Assembly (NCBI GenBank): GCA_014706385.1 | Contig: JACGZH010000005.1 | Coordinates: 806,001-870,000 of the forward strand | DNA: 64,000 nucleotides | Direction of reading: 5' to 3' | From: Phaffia rhodozyma | Taxonomy: Eukaryota > Basidiomycota > Tremellomycetes > Cystofilobasidiales > Mrakiaceae | In this document: positions 1-10,905 of the stretch, one piece after another | How the letters are laid out: every line of letters begins with the position of its first letter | Position numbering within the stretch: position 1 is the first letter of the stretch | Notes under the pieces: model-generated | Databases searched by the model: none | What the model was told of the DNA's origin: nothing | Seen by the model: the letters and a program-made list of their open reading frames with translations, nothing else | Position numbers and translations under genes: made by a program

Positions 1-1648
1 GGAGGAGTATCAGTTTGATGGGTTCAGGTTTGATGGAGTTACGAGCATGATGTATACCCATCACGGAATCGGAACGGGTTTTTCTGGTCAGTCGCCCTTC
101 ATGTCCATCTCATCGTTAAGAACAATAGACCTGATGTTTTATTGCGCTTTTGCTTAACCAGGTGGATACCATGAGTATTTCGGACCCAATGTCGACGACG
201 AAGCCGTTGTCTACATGATGCTAGTGAGTTCAGATCGTATGGCTTAAAAGAAGTATGATGACGCCAACAGCATATCTCATTTTTTCTGTTGAACTAGGCA
301 AACTCAATGATCCGATCTCTTTACCCATCCTCAATTACCATCGCCGAGGATGTGTCAGGCATGCCCGCGCTTTGCGTACCTGTAGCAGATGGAGGAGTCG
401 GGTTTGACTACCGACTTGCTATGGCCGTGCCAGATATGTGGATCAAACTGCTCAAAGAGAAGTCCGACGATCAGTGGGATATTGGAAACATCGTGTTCAC
501 GCTGATCAACCGAAGACACGGAGAGAAGAGTATTGCGTACGCGGAGAGTCACGATCAAGCATTGGTCGGTGACAAGACGCTCGCTTTCTGGTTGATGGAC
601 AAAGAAATGTGTTAGTAGTTTAAGCAAAAGCAGTCGATTCAATTGACTGCGTTTATCATAGACAATTGGCGATCATCTAACACGTTATGTTGGTTGGACC
701 AGACACCCACATGTCAGACCTGACGGAAATGACTCCTGTTATCGAGCGTGGATTGGGATTCCACAAGCTCATTCGGTTCGTCTCGTTCGTGGACTAGGCG
801 TTTCTACTCAAGCTAATCTGCCATCTTGTCGTTATTCCGAACAGACTCATCGTCCATACTTTGGGAGGAGAGGGATATCTTAACTTTGAAGGAAACGAGT
901 TTGGACACCCAGAGGTTTGTGGCCTGTTACTCCGTATATGAACGTCTACATTTATTAAACTAACTTTTGTCTGCTTTTTTTCATTTGATGGTCTAGTGGC
1001 TTGATTTCCCTCGAGAGGGAAACGGAAACTCCTTCCACTATGCTCGTCGACAATTCAATCTCATTGAGGATGATTTGTTGCGATACAAATACTTGTACAA
1101 CTTTGATGCAGAGATGAACAATGTAGAGCGCAAGTACCGATGGCTTGAAGCTCCTCAAGTATGTATTTCTGTTGTCTCAGCGTCCAGGATTGCAACACTC
1201 AATATGCTGATGTCTGAAATGTCTTCTACATTCTTTATAGGCATACGTGTCTCTGAAGAACCAACAGGACAAAGTGATCGTCTTCGAGCGTGCCGGCTTG
1301 CTCTTCATCTTCAACTTTGGACCCCAATCCTTCGTGGACTATCGAGTTGGTGTCGAGGAAGCAGGCACATATAATGTTGTGTTGTCCTCAGACGAGAAGC
1401 GATTTGGCGGGTTCGATCGAATTGCGTTGGATACCAAGCACTTTACTACACCCATGGAGTGGAACAACAGAAAGAACTGGTCCGTCCATTCATCTATTCT
1501 CAAAACCTCACCTGCGCAACCTTAGCATGGTAAATACTAAACCTGGTTACTTTTTGTTCATTCGTTATCTTTCCGGGATCTTCTGATCATCAGGCTTCAG
1601 GTGTACGCGCCATCTCGAACGGCTATGATTCTCGCCAAAACTGCTTAA
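1..1648 (+). CDS. GLC3: 1,4-alpha-glucan (glycogen) branching enzyme, 3' part
   Basis: This enzyme transfers alpha-1,4 glucan segments to 6-hydroxyls, creating alpha-1,6 branches in cytosolic glycogen. The gene is cut by the left window edge, so only the C-terminal half of the GH13 protein is present. The catalytic barrel shows FRFDGVTSM (nucleophile Asp, about 22–45), [10 protein letters not shown] (acid/base Glu, about 337–363) and [10 protein letters not shown] (transition-state Asp, about 545–575). Downstream come [14 protein letters not shown] and the C-terminal all-beta domain with [15 protein letters not shown] before the TAA at 1646–1648. At least five short introns interrupt the frame, for example one ending before [10 protein letters not shown] near 163. 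The order and spacing of motifs match eukaryotic branching enzymes closely. It converges on PRP28, with about 420 bases between the stop codons. Confidence 0.95.
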
Positions 1649-2066
1649 GCGACTGAATACGTCTCTTGTATTTCCCTCCCGGTCGATCCTTTGGCCGGCG
1701 TGGCTTTCCCCTCTCTTTCCTATATCGCTTTCTGTCTACCTTCCTGCTTTATTCGTACTTAATACTGTTTATCAGTTGTCGTAATGATCCAATCTCGTTG
1801 TGTTTTCATAGTCTACATCTTTCCTCTTATTCAAAATCCTTTGTTTCGATCTCTGCCCTCTCGATTGCTTATTCCGTCACAAAGTCATTTGCTCTATTTG
1901 TCTGTTTGTGTACCAAAAAAGATCCACATGGGTGTTTCATCTGTCACTCGTCCACCGGGGTAGACTGTGTACCACATAACTTCTCCTTCCATCAAACCAG
2001 ATACATCGCGATCGAGAGGATCATATATGAAGGAAGGATACATTCAATCGACTAGATTTGAGACGT
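1649..2066. other. Intergenic, convergent 3' ends
   Basis: T-rich spacer between the stop codons of the branching enzyme and PRP28. It should hold both 3' UTRs. I see no further gene, RNA or repeat; the open frames here lack ATG starts and family similarity. Confidence 0.6.
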
Positions 2067-5000
2067 TTAATCCTCAGCCTCAGTTCGCTTCCGCTTGTAC
2101 TTGTCAGCAGCGACAATTCTTTGTTGAGCGGCTGGGTGTCGAGCGAGTTCAGGTTCCATCTTACTCCTCTCCGATTTGGAAATCTCGTTCTTGAGGTCAT
2201 ACCTGTCAAAGAAAGGCGCGAAGTGATTCGAGCCAACACGAGTCATGTCAGTTTGGTTGTTGTCCAACTTTGGTCGTTCTCGAAAGAGAAAAGAAACAAG
2301 AAACGGTAGGACTGACATGACTTCTTCATCTTCGTGACCCAAGAACGTGATTGCAAGACCTGTCTTTCCAGCTCGACCGGTTCGTCCTGATAAAAGATGG
2401 AATTTAAAAAGAGAAGAGAAAATTCGTTAGGAAAAAACGCTCTCGTCTGGCCGCAGGCTAAATTTAAAAGCAGGTATGAATACGAAAGAAAAGAACGAAC
2501 CAATTCGATGAACGTAAGCCTCGATCGTATTTGACATCTGCCAGTTGATGACGAGAGAGACATCAGGAACATCGATACCTCGTCCAGCCTATGTGACGAA
2601 ACCCAGAAAATTAAGCGACAGTGTAAGTCATGAGTCGTGCGGGTCCATTGAACATAAACAAAGAACAAAATACACATACCAAATCGGTCGCGATGAGAAT
2701 ATCGTGCGTTCCATCCCTGAGACTTTGCAAAGCAGCTTCTCGTTGCTCCTGGTTTTTGCCTGAATGAAGTGTCGTAGCCGAAAACTAGAATCAAATAAAG
2801 AGAAAAGGTGAGTCAGTAAAGCCTCGTGTGAGAGATGATTTCGATGAGAGAAGAAGACAGGGCTCGGGAAATGAATACGAACCCCTGCTCGCTGAATATC
2901 CTTGAGGACCATATCCGCCGTCTTCTTCTGATTGCAGAAGATGATCATAGGTGGCGGCAAGCCGACCGTTCGGAGAATTTGGATCATTCGTTGTCTGATG
3001 GTTCAAGCAACAGTGTATAGTAAGCATAATATCACAGGCGCATACCAGAGCAAAGCGCCAGGGAAGCTTGAAAAGTAAAAAAGTGCTGACTTTTTCTTCT
3101 CGTCTCCCTGAACAAACTCCACACGTTGTTCGACTGTATCGACAGCCTGTTGAAATTCGTGTTATAAGCACAAAGATGAACCAAGAGTTAGTAAGTTCCT
3201 CCGGCGAGAGCTGACAACAATAGAGATGAGGAGAACAAAGCACGGACCTGACCAGCCACACCGATCGTGACAACCGCCGGTTTCCTCAAATATTTCCTCG
3301 TCAATCTCTCGACAGGCGGCGGCATGGTAGCTGAGAACAACGTGGTCACCCTCCAGGGCTGACCATCCTCTCTGGTCCCCATTAGATCGGCAACATCGAC
3401 ACCTTCTGGCTTGACGTTCGCCGCCGGTAATCTCTCTAGAATGAACGTCAACTGTTCTTCGAATCCAAGATCGACCATTCTGTCGGCTTCGTCCATTACG
3501 ACATACGAACACTGGGATAAAACAAGCACGTGAGAGTCGATCACATCTTTCAATCGACCGGGCGTGGCGATGATGATCTCTGCTCCATCTCGAAGGTTAT
3601 ACTGCTGTTCGTCGACCGATCGACCTCCGACAATGGACACACAAGTGTAACCCATTGGGGCAGCAAACTTCTTGGTTTCAACCTCGATCTGTTGGGCCAG
3701 TTCTCGCGTGGGCGCAAGGATCATTGCGTATGGTCCCATATGTCGATTCTGGTCAGATAGAGGAGGCAGTCGACCAATATAGGTCAACATAGGAATCACA
3801 AACGCCGCTGTCTTTCCGGATCCTGTAGATTAAGAAAAACAGAGAAGAAAGAGTTAGTATGCAAGAGGGAACCCGATATTTTATCAACCTAAGAAAGAAG
3901 GTCAACAAACCTGTCTCGGCAATTCCGATTAAATCCCTATTCTGCAAACCGATAGGAATAGCCTGTCTTTGAATTGGACTAGGTTCAACATAGCCAACTT
4001 GTTGGATAACGTCCAAAATTTGAGGAGGGATGTTGGATTCGGCCCAGTTTCGCATGGGAAGAGGGATTGATCCACCTTGATAAGGGAAAGAAAGAAAGAC
4101 GCCGAAGACATGTCAGTAGCTTACGTGCAGCGTCTAGGTGTATTAGAGATGAAACCTATGAACATACCTCTGGCAGCAATGCTGAAGTCTTCTCTAAAGA
4201 TACGCCAATCTCGATCCTTCATCTCTTCCAACGACTTATCTGTCCAGTGTCTGTCGTCCCCACCAGATTTCAATGCAGATCTTCGCTCCAATGCGTCAGC
4301 AAACCTAGAAGTTGAGAAAAACAAAGAACAGAAATTAGCTTGGCGCTTCTTCTTCCTTTGTGTTTGCATCCACAGATGAGAGGATCAACGTACTGATCTG
4401 GTCCTTTGCCGGGCTTTCCCTCCGCGGAACCTTCTGGGGCTCGTCCCCAACCTCCACTTGCTATTCCTGCAACTGACCCACCGAGCATGACTCCGCCTCC
4501 TCCGAATTCTGCTGTGTCTAACGCGGTATCCTCTTCCTGGTCCCAATCAAACACAAACTTCTTGTCGCTAATCTTTCTAGCCTTTCGCTTCTTGCTCGCC
4601 TCAGTCGGGATACCGAGGTAGCGCGCCTTGATTGACTCTAGATCAATTGCCGGGTCGATGTCTTGCACTTGTGAGGGAGTGCTCGATGGAGGAATGGATT
4701 TGGAGGATTTGGGACCGGTAGGTGGCGCGTAGGACGAATTGGAACGCGGACCAGAGGGTGCCAAGCCTCTCGGACCGGATGGAACAGGTGGGGGACCCAT
4801 GAATGAAGACCCTTCTCGGTCCCTGTCCTGGTATCTCTCGTTGTGACCTGTATGCCAACAATGTTTCGCATGAGTCTGGCTACGCAATCTGATAGAAGTA
4901 TGATAGCTATAGGACTGACCTCCGCTGTAGCTTCCTCTGCTGTTGCCATTGTGCCCGTTTGCTCCTGCTCCTCCCCGTGCTCCATATCTCCCCCCGGCTG

Positions 5001-5325
5001 ATCCATAGTCTGATCCACGGTAGTCAGACGGCGCGTTTCTCCTTCTCTCTTCTTCTATTCTTTGTTCAAGCTCTTCTCTTTCTTTCCTAGCTCGATCGGA
5101 CACGGATTTTTGATCCTCTATTTCCTTTGCTCGTTTCTCTAGAGCGATCGCCGCTCGTTCTGCTTTCGTCAGAAACTTTGGCTGTAACGGATCACGACAG
5201 AAGAAGAGGTCAACGAGATGGTCTGACAGAAGAACGACGTGACTATTTGGACAACTCACTCTGGAAGCTGCTTCCTTTTCTGCCTTCTGTTTTGCCAGCA
5301 GATCGGTTACTGACAGTGGCGGCAT
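2067..5325 (-). CDS. PRP28: Pre-mRNA-splicing ATP-dependent RNA helicase PRP28 (DDX23-like)
   Basis: PRP28 is the DEAD-box ATPase that displaces U1 snRNP from the 5' splice site so that U6 can pair during spliceosome activation. The chosen ATG (5325) opens [19 protein letters not shown], followed by [19 protein letters not shown], a Lys/Glu-rich N-terminus typical of PRP28. A Gly/Ser/Tyr-rich region follows. The helicase core has a Q motif ([11 protein letters not shown], about 3950–3985), motif I (AETGSGKT) split by an intron near 3823–3910, [14 protein letters not shown] (about 3478–3500) and SATMPP (about 3325). Domain 2 includes a stretch resembling [18 protein letters not shown], and the protein ends in Lys/Arg-rich sequence. 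Several introns interrupt it. It is divergent from VTC1. An upstream in-frame GTG could extend the open frame, but the ATG fits the family start. Confidence 0.95.
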
Positions 5326-5802
5326 TGTCGGTGGTCGTGGTCGTGGTCGTGATGGTGTTGGTGGAGGGAATGACGATGAAGGCACAGAACTAGTCTGGCG
5401 TTGGCAGGAAAGGTCATTGCCCTGAATGGTTACCAGAATTCGGTGGGTTACGCGTGCAAAGGTTTGTTTAAGTTATCAAAAATAGATATCAAAAACCCCG
5501 AGTGTGATCGACCTCATATATGTGAGACCCTAGCACGTGACTAGTTACGTAATTGTTCGACGAACGTGGGTGGCTCACCTTCTCCTCTGCCCGCCGATCG
5601 CTATACTTCGCTTCCCTCTCGGCTGGCGGCAGCCTGACGTTTTCGGATTTTTTCAAAGGTAGAGAGAACATAATGAACTGAGCAGACTGGTTTTTTTGCA
5701 TCTCTCCTCAACCTTCCATCCACCCATATCCCTACTCTCCTATCTCTTAGGTTCTTTCGTCTCTCTTCCTGAACACTATCCGCAGACAGGTATTAGAACA
5801 AG
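5326..5802. promoter_or_regulatory. Divergent promoter PRP28 / VTC1
   Basis: About 480 bases between the two start codons. It holds an ACGCGT hexamer near 5448, the palindrome CACGTG at 5534–5539 and TTACGTAA at 5545–5552. The stretch before VTC1 is pyrimidine-rich, as is common upstream of fungal starts. No open reading frame here looks real. Confidence 0.5.
5534..5539. promoter_or_regulatory. CACGTG palindrome (Pho4/Cbf1-type E-box)
   Basis: CACGTG lies about 264 bases upstream of the VTC1 ATG. In yeasts this hexamer is the core site of the bHLH factors Pho4 and Cbf1, and VTC genes are known phosphate-starvation targets of Pho4. The site is seen in the sequence; that it works in this species is inferred. 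Confidence 0.4.
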
Positions 5803-6851
5803 ATGTCCACCCAGCCTTTACTTCAGCGAACGGCGGCTAAGCGAATCGCTCTTCCCGTCCGACAGGAACCCAAGGTTGGTGTTTCCGTGAACTTTCAGAC
5901 CAGTTGACCTATTTTCGGTGTTCTTCTTTCTTTTTTCTCACTTTCCCCTCTTTTTTCGTTTCTTTCCTTCGCCTTTGTGCTGATCTCGTCCGCCTCTTTG
6001 TTGATCGACTGGATTCGAACGTACTAGGTCTACTTCGCTAACGAGCGAACGTACCTGAGTTGGTACGACCGGTCTTTCTTATCTCGCCGCTCTGTTTCTG
6101 GTTCTACAACCTAGAGCGGCTATGGCAGCCTTGTTCTCCTTTCTTTTTCTGAACGTTCTCTTTCAATTCCGACTGTGATTAGGATGCACTTCTCGGTCGT
6201 CCTCGGAGGTTTGGCCGTTGGATTGCTCAACTTTGGAGACAAGGTCCGCTTTCTTGATGATTCATGCGTGAACGTTCTTGGGCTTGAAGCTGAACCGCAT
6301 GCTACTCAAATCTGACGCTTGCAGCTTTCGAAAATCTTTGGAGCTATCTACACCCTTATTGGTAATGCCTCTTCTTTCGTTTAATCAAACGACCAAAATA
6401 GACAGCTTCACTTGTAGTCATATACTCAAACTCTTTTTAAACACTTTCTTTCCAAAAGCTATGGCCATGATGACCTACGCTCTCTTCAGGTATCACCAGC
6501 GAGCTCAGGCCATCCGAAAGAAGGCTCAGGCCTACGATGACCGGGTCGGACCGGTTCGTGTGGTTTTTTCCTTTGGACCCAGTCAGATCTACAAGACTGA
6601 TACTAAACTGATCTCTCTTGACTCGACGCGTTTCAACCTCAATTCCACCCATTCAACAGACAATCCTTTGCATCGTGCTCATCCGTATGTCTGTTTGCTG
6701 ATAGTTATGCCTCTCGGAAGGTTGATCACTTACCTTTCTCCTTTTGCTCGCCTCTTCCACCAATGCTTGTTTCGCGCGCGCTCGTGTTTGCGTTCTACGT
6801 ACAGTCTCTGTTCTTACCAACGTTGTCTTCAAGCTTATCTACGAGGATTAA
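5803..6851 (+). CDS. VTC1: Vacuolar transporter chaperone subunit 1 (polyphosphate synthase complex)
   Basis: VTC1 is the small membrane subunit of the VTC complex, which makes polyphosphate and moves it into the vacuole or acidocalcisome. ATG 5803 starts MSTQPLLQRTAAKRIALPVR, followed after an intron by VYFANERTYLSWL, the hallmark of the DUF202/VTC1 family. Three hydrophobic helices follow: VVLGGLAVGLLNFGD, IFGAIYTLIAMAMMTYALF and TILCIVLIL–VLTNVVFKLIYED. The loop RYHQRAQAIRKKAQAYDDRVGP is also family-like. The spliced protein is roughly 125–130 residues, the usual VTC1 size, and is spread over about six exons. The last intron (from about 6684) rejoins to end at TAA 6849–6851. It stands alone, with no SPX-domain VTC partner in the window. 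The upstream CACGTG suggests phosphate control. Confidence 0.95.
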
Positions 6852-7367
6852 AATTCTGGCACGCCCATAAAAGAGACCGAATCCCAGAACTTTTTTATTA
6901 TTACTTGCATATGTGACCTCTCTTCTGTCTCTCAATACATCCTTATTTCCTCTCCATCTACTTCTTTTTGTCTCTGCTTCTTTGTCTTGTTTAATCTTGT
7001 GACGCTCCGTTTGTGATGAACACTTACGTTCGCCGCACTTTCCTTATTCATATTAAATGCACCCCATAGTTGGTTCATCAATTACATCGACATCCTTTAC
7101 ACTATGTCCTGTTGGTTGTTTCTTCTGTTATCGACACAACACATCTACGGAAGATTAGGTCGGGTGAAACTTGAACGTTTGACCGGAAGACCGGACCCAT
7201 TACGGGCGAAAGCGCAGTAAATTTTCGCGCATCACTCGTTTTCCGAGTTGAACCTATCACCTCCAAACCTTGTTCGTTTGATCATCTTGCCAAGGACAAG
7301 TGAGAGTCAACGACAAGTCAAACAAGATGAGAATGATGCCTTCGTTCCTTCAACATCATCCTCCATC
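6852..7367. other. Intergenic, VTC1 3' end and promoter of next gene
   Basis: Holds the VTC1 3' UTR and the upstream region of the membrane protein gene. It is pyrimidine-rich in the left half. There is an in-frame TTG-initiated extension upstream of 7368 but no ATG in it. I see no RNA gene or repeat. Confidence 0.5.
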
Positions 7368-10300
7368 ATGGAGAAACACTTGCTCACCCCTCTCAACCGA
7401 GAGCATGCGTCTACAGATTCCATCTTGGATTCAGCCGACGACCGCCTGTCCCTCCGAACACGTAGGAAACCCGTTCTGACTCGTCGTCGTCTTCTCATTC
7501 TGATTGCCATTCTGGTTATCCTCGGCATCTCTGGTGGAGCTATCTGCCTTGTCTTCTCGGTGGCTAGGTATTTCTGGCGTCTGGCCTTTGACCCTCATTG
7601 GGAAACTACAACGTCCTACCCTTATGATGCCGTGGCTAGCTACTATGGCGAGAATATTCCTGAGTTTGATGTCGTAGCCAGCGTTTTTATCAGATTTGGA
7701 AAAAAAGTTTCCGAGTATCAACGATAGTGACCTCTATGTGGATTTCCCTCCAGAGACATGGAGCTTCGAAGATTGGCAACCACTCTATAGCCAGGCCGTC
7801 TTTTCTCGAATTAGCCTCAACTCCACCGACACGATCTTCACAAAGACGATCGACTTGCCCATCCCTTTGGATGTTCTGTCAGTTTGATTGACTCTTGCCC
7901 GTATCTCCTTTGTCTTCCTGAGTTCAACTCCTGACCTCCCCTACTCCGTCCTGCTGGAAAGATAGATCTCGATTTTACGAGCCCCATACCTTCTTTCCCG
8001 AAATCGTTAACACCTTCGTCATTGTTCCATCTGATCCCGATCCTATCTTGAACTCTCCCAACCCACCTCGAGTGGAGATGGTGGAATTCGTACCATGGCG
8101 CCCCTCTTTTTATACGCCGAACCCCGCCTCACTGACTAAAAATGGTATTCAACACCTCGCTCGCCCTATGGATCCTATCCTTGGCCCACCTCAAGATAAC
8201 TTACGTCTGGAGAATGCTTCACGGTCGCTCAATGCCTTTTATGATTCTGGGGCTGTTAAAGAGTTCGCCTTGCGGCCCGTCATCGATGAACGGGTTGTCT
8301 GGGACCGGTCGAACTGGTTTGATGAAGTCGATTCCCAGCCTGGCCAAACCGAAGAGATGGAAAATGCTATGCATGAAAGCCATTTTATAGCTTACAAGCG
8401 GGATGCCAACCTCAAGATCAAATCCAGGAGCTGGCTTTCTATGGTTAAGGAAACACCAAAGTATGATCGTGTCGAATATGATAGAAAGCGACGTGATGTG
8501 AATTTTAGACATGTTGGTCATCCCTTATTGTGGTTTGCGTCATAAGAGTTCAAAGTGTAAGACATATGGGCGCTCACTATCTTTGACTTTTGGATCCTTT
8601 TGTCGGTTTGACTTGTGGTTTCCTTATGAAGACGACATTTCAGACAGACCACCTCAACACGTGGATCGACCTCCGCCACGTTCCTTTCAGGGGCATAGGT
8701 CATTATCGGTCTCTAATCATCCAGCACTTTGACAGGAGCAGTTCTCGTGGACCTACTGAAGAACAATGGTCTCACAGGTCTGAAGAAACATCTTTCTACG
8801 GACCCTATATGACTCTACGTACGTATTCTTTTCAACGTGTTCTTCTCATTTGGAGGTATAGGTTTGGTCGACACCATGATGACCCTTCTATTCCTTAAAC
8901 ACTCTCGTTCTCTCCCTCGAAATGTAACCTCTTTCATAGGTGACCATGCAGCTGGATCTGAGGATTGGATCCCCTTGCCTCGTATCGATAAGTCCTCCAA
9001 CACCCAAGCTGGTAAGCAGTAGTCAGGGACAGAAAGAGGACGAATCCACTCTTCTGACTTCTGCGCGCTCATCAACCTCTCATTTATCCTTCGCTCCGAC
9101 GTCCTTATAGATCCGTTCATCGTTCCCTGGCACATTACCTTTGATCTCTCATCAAAATCGAAGATAATTGCTGTCGATAAGATCAACAAGGACAATTCTA
9201 GATGGCTTGATCGTTATATACCATACAACCCATTTGGGGGCGACGGTTATTCGGAGGCCCTCACACTGCAGATGATGGATTTCATAAGTAGGATTTTCTT
9301 TCTTCCTTTGATGTCAAAGAATTCGGTTCTCATCTTTCTGGTCTCAGAAGTTCTCTGACCAACTGTCTGTCTATCTGTTATGCGTTCGCATTCACCACCC
9401 CTAGATGCTATCTTTGGGAACAGCCATACGTACTCTAAACGACCCGTCCTTCGCTCCGTCTTCTTCATTATCGGCGGCTTGATCCAATACCCCCTCGGGT
9501 GCATCCTCCAGATGTATTATCTCTTTCCCGATCATTAAGCACAGGCCTCAGTCTTCGATCGACCATCCTTTACCTGTGTTTCAGTAGTCTGTACGAAGCG
9601 ATCTCTTATCACCGACATCGGTATCATTATGACAGCTCTGCATGGATGTTGGCCACAGTACAGGTGATCAACATTGTTTCCATCTGGCGATGGGCTTGTC
9701 TTTGGTGGGGCATCGGCTTCAGATGGAACGGCCGGAGTGGCTCAATCCCTGTGGGACTTGAAAGATTTGGGCGAACACACTCGGAGAGGACGAGCAGGAG
9801 AGCAGACCAAAAGCTTACGTGGGTTCAAAGAAGCGTGGTATGTCCCTTTTTTTATTCTTGCACGGTCATCGGCTCAACACTAGGGATGTCATACGAGAAG
9901 ATCACTAATTCTGACCTCCGCTTTAGCTTGTAGTCATCCTTACGATCATCCTAACATACCTACCTGGACTCACCTATCACATTAGCCCAAGGTACCTTCA
10001 GGTCCCTCCTAGCTATTATGATCGTCACGGATCTTCCGTCTTCTTCCACACGGTCTCTACCTGGTCAACAAAGCTTCGGCTGTTGGAATACGGAGCGTCT
10101 CTCAGGACGTCGTTATCGATAATGGCGGTGTCGGCGCAGGCTTTGCTGAATTGGAGGTTGGGAACGTTCGCAGGGTCGTTTCCGGCTCTTGCATGGACTC
10201 AAGTAGTGGGCACCGTTCGTACGTTGATATGTCTCTCTTGTTCCCCCTCTCTCTCTCTCTTTCTAATTTGGTTCGCTATTCCTGCTTCCGGTTGTCGTTG

Positions 10301-10492
10301 TTTCTTATGACGCTCTTGGTCCTCTTCATAGTCTTGTGGACGCCAACGGTCTTCCATTCTGTATTCGGTAAATTCCAAGAGACGAACCCTCTCAGAATGA
10401 GCGATGTCCTGAGATTCTTGCTCGATCTGGTCATACTCTGGCAGGCTGTGAATTTGCCGACCGTCAATCAGGAGGAAGAAGAGGATGAGTAG
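7368..10492 (+). CDS. Uncharacterised multi-pass membrane protein
   Basis: I do not recognise this family. The ATG at 7368 opens MEKHLLTPLNREH, an acidic/basic tail, then a strong membrane anchor (LLILIAILVILGISGGAICL, about 7490–7550). A large, probably lumenal domain follows, with RFYEPHTFFPEIVNTFVIVP, PWRPSFYTPNPASLTKNG, RSWLSMVKETPKYDRVEYDR and PWHITFDLSSKSKIIAVDK. Further hydrophobic segments come in the second half: SVFFIIGGLIQYPLGCILQM (about 9465–9520), LVVILTILTYLPGLTYHISP (about 9930–9990) and others to the C-terminus. The last exon reads TPTVFHSVFGKFQETNPLRM and ends EEEEDE, TAG 10490–10492. Many introns make exact borders uncertain, especially around 7640–7720 and 8550–8830. The topology suggests a secretory-pathway membrane protein. 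One continuous gene is my reading; two adjacent genes cannot be excluded. Confidence 0.6.
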
Positions 10493-10905
10493 ATTTGGAT
10501 CCTCTTTACTATTTTCTCTTCTCATTTGCTCCTTCTTTTTTTCATGTAAGAGGAAACAGTAAAACGTGATGCGATGCGTGCATACATATAGATTTACGAC
10601 TGTTTAATAAGAAACGATGTCCATAATAAAAAAAGATACAACATGATAGATCCAGGTGAGAAAAGACAAGATTTCTCTGAGAAGCAACAACCCGTCAAGA
10701 AAGATATTTTTTAGAATGAGGAAATGATGGAAGACAGAAGGCAGGAAAGGCAAATTCTTGTTTGAAATTGAGATTAAAAACGAACGGTCATGTTGGTCAA
10801 GAACGAAGAAAAAAGAAAAAAGAAAGGCAAAGAGACCAGAAGATTGTAAGAAACAAGAACAAATTCAACATTCATCCTAATGGCACGTCAACCCGTTTTT
10901 CATTC
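10493..10905. other. Intergenic, convergent 3' ends
   Basis: A/G-rich spacer on the + strand between two convergent stop codons. It should contain the 3' UTRs. No gene or repeat seen. Confidence 0.5.

Noticed and set aside
1666..2055. 129-codon open frame on + strand after the branching enzyme
   Set aside because: Starts with TTG, low-complexity Ser/Leu/Phe, lies in a convergent 3' region, no family match.
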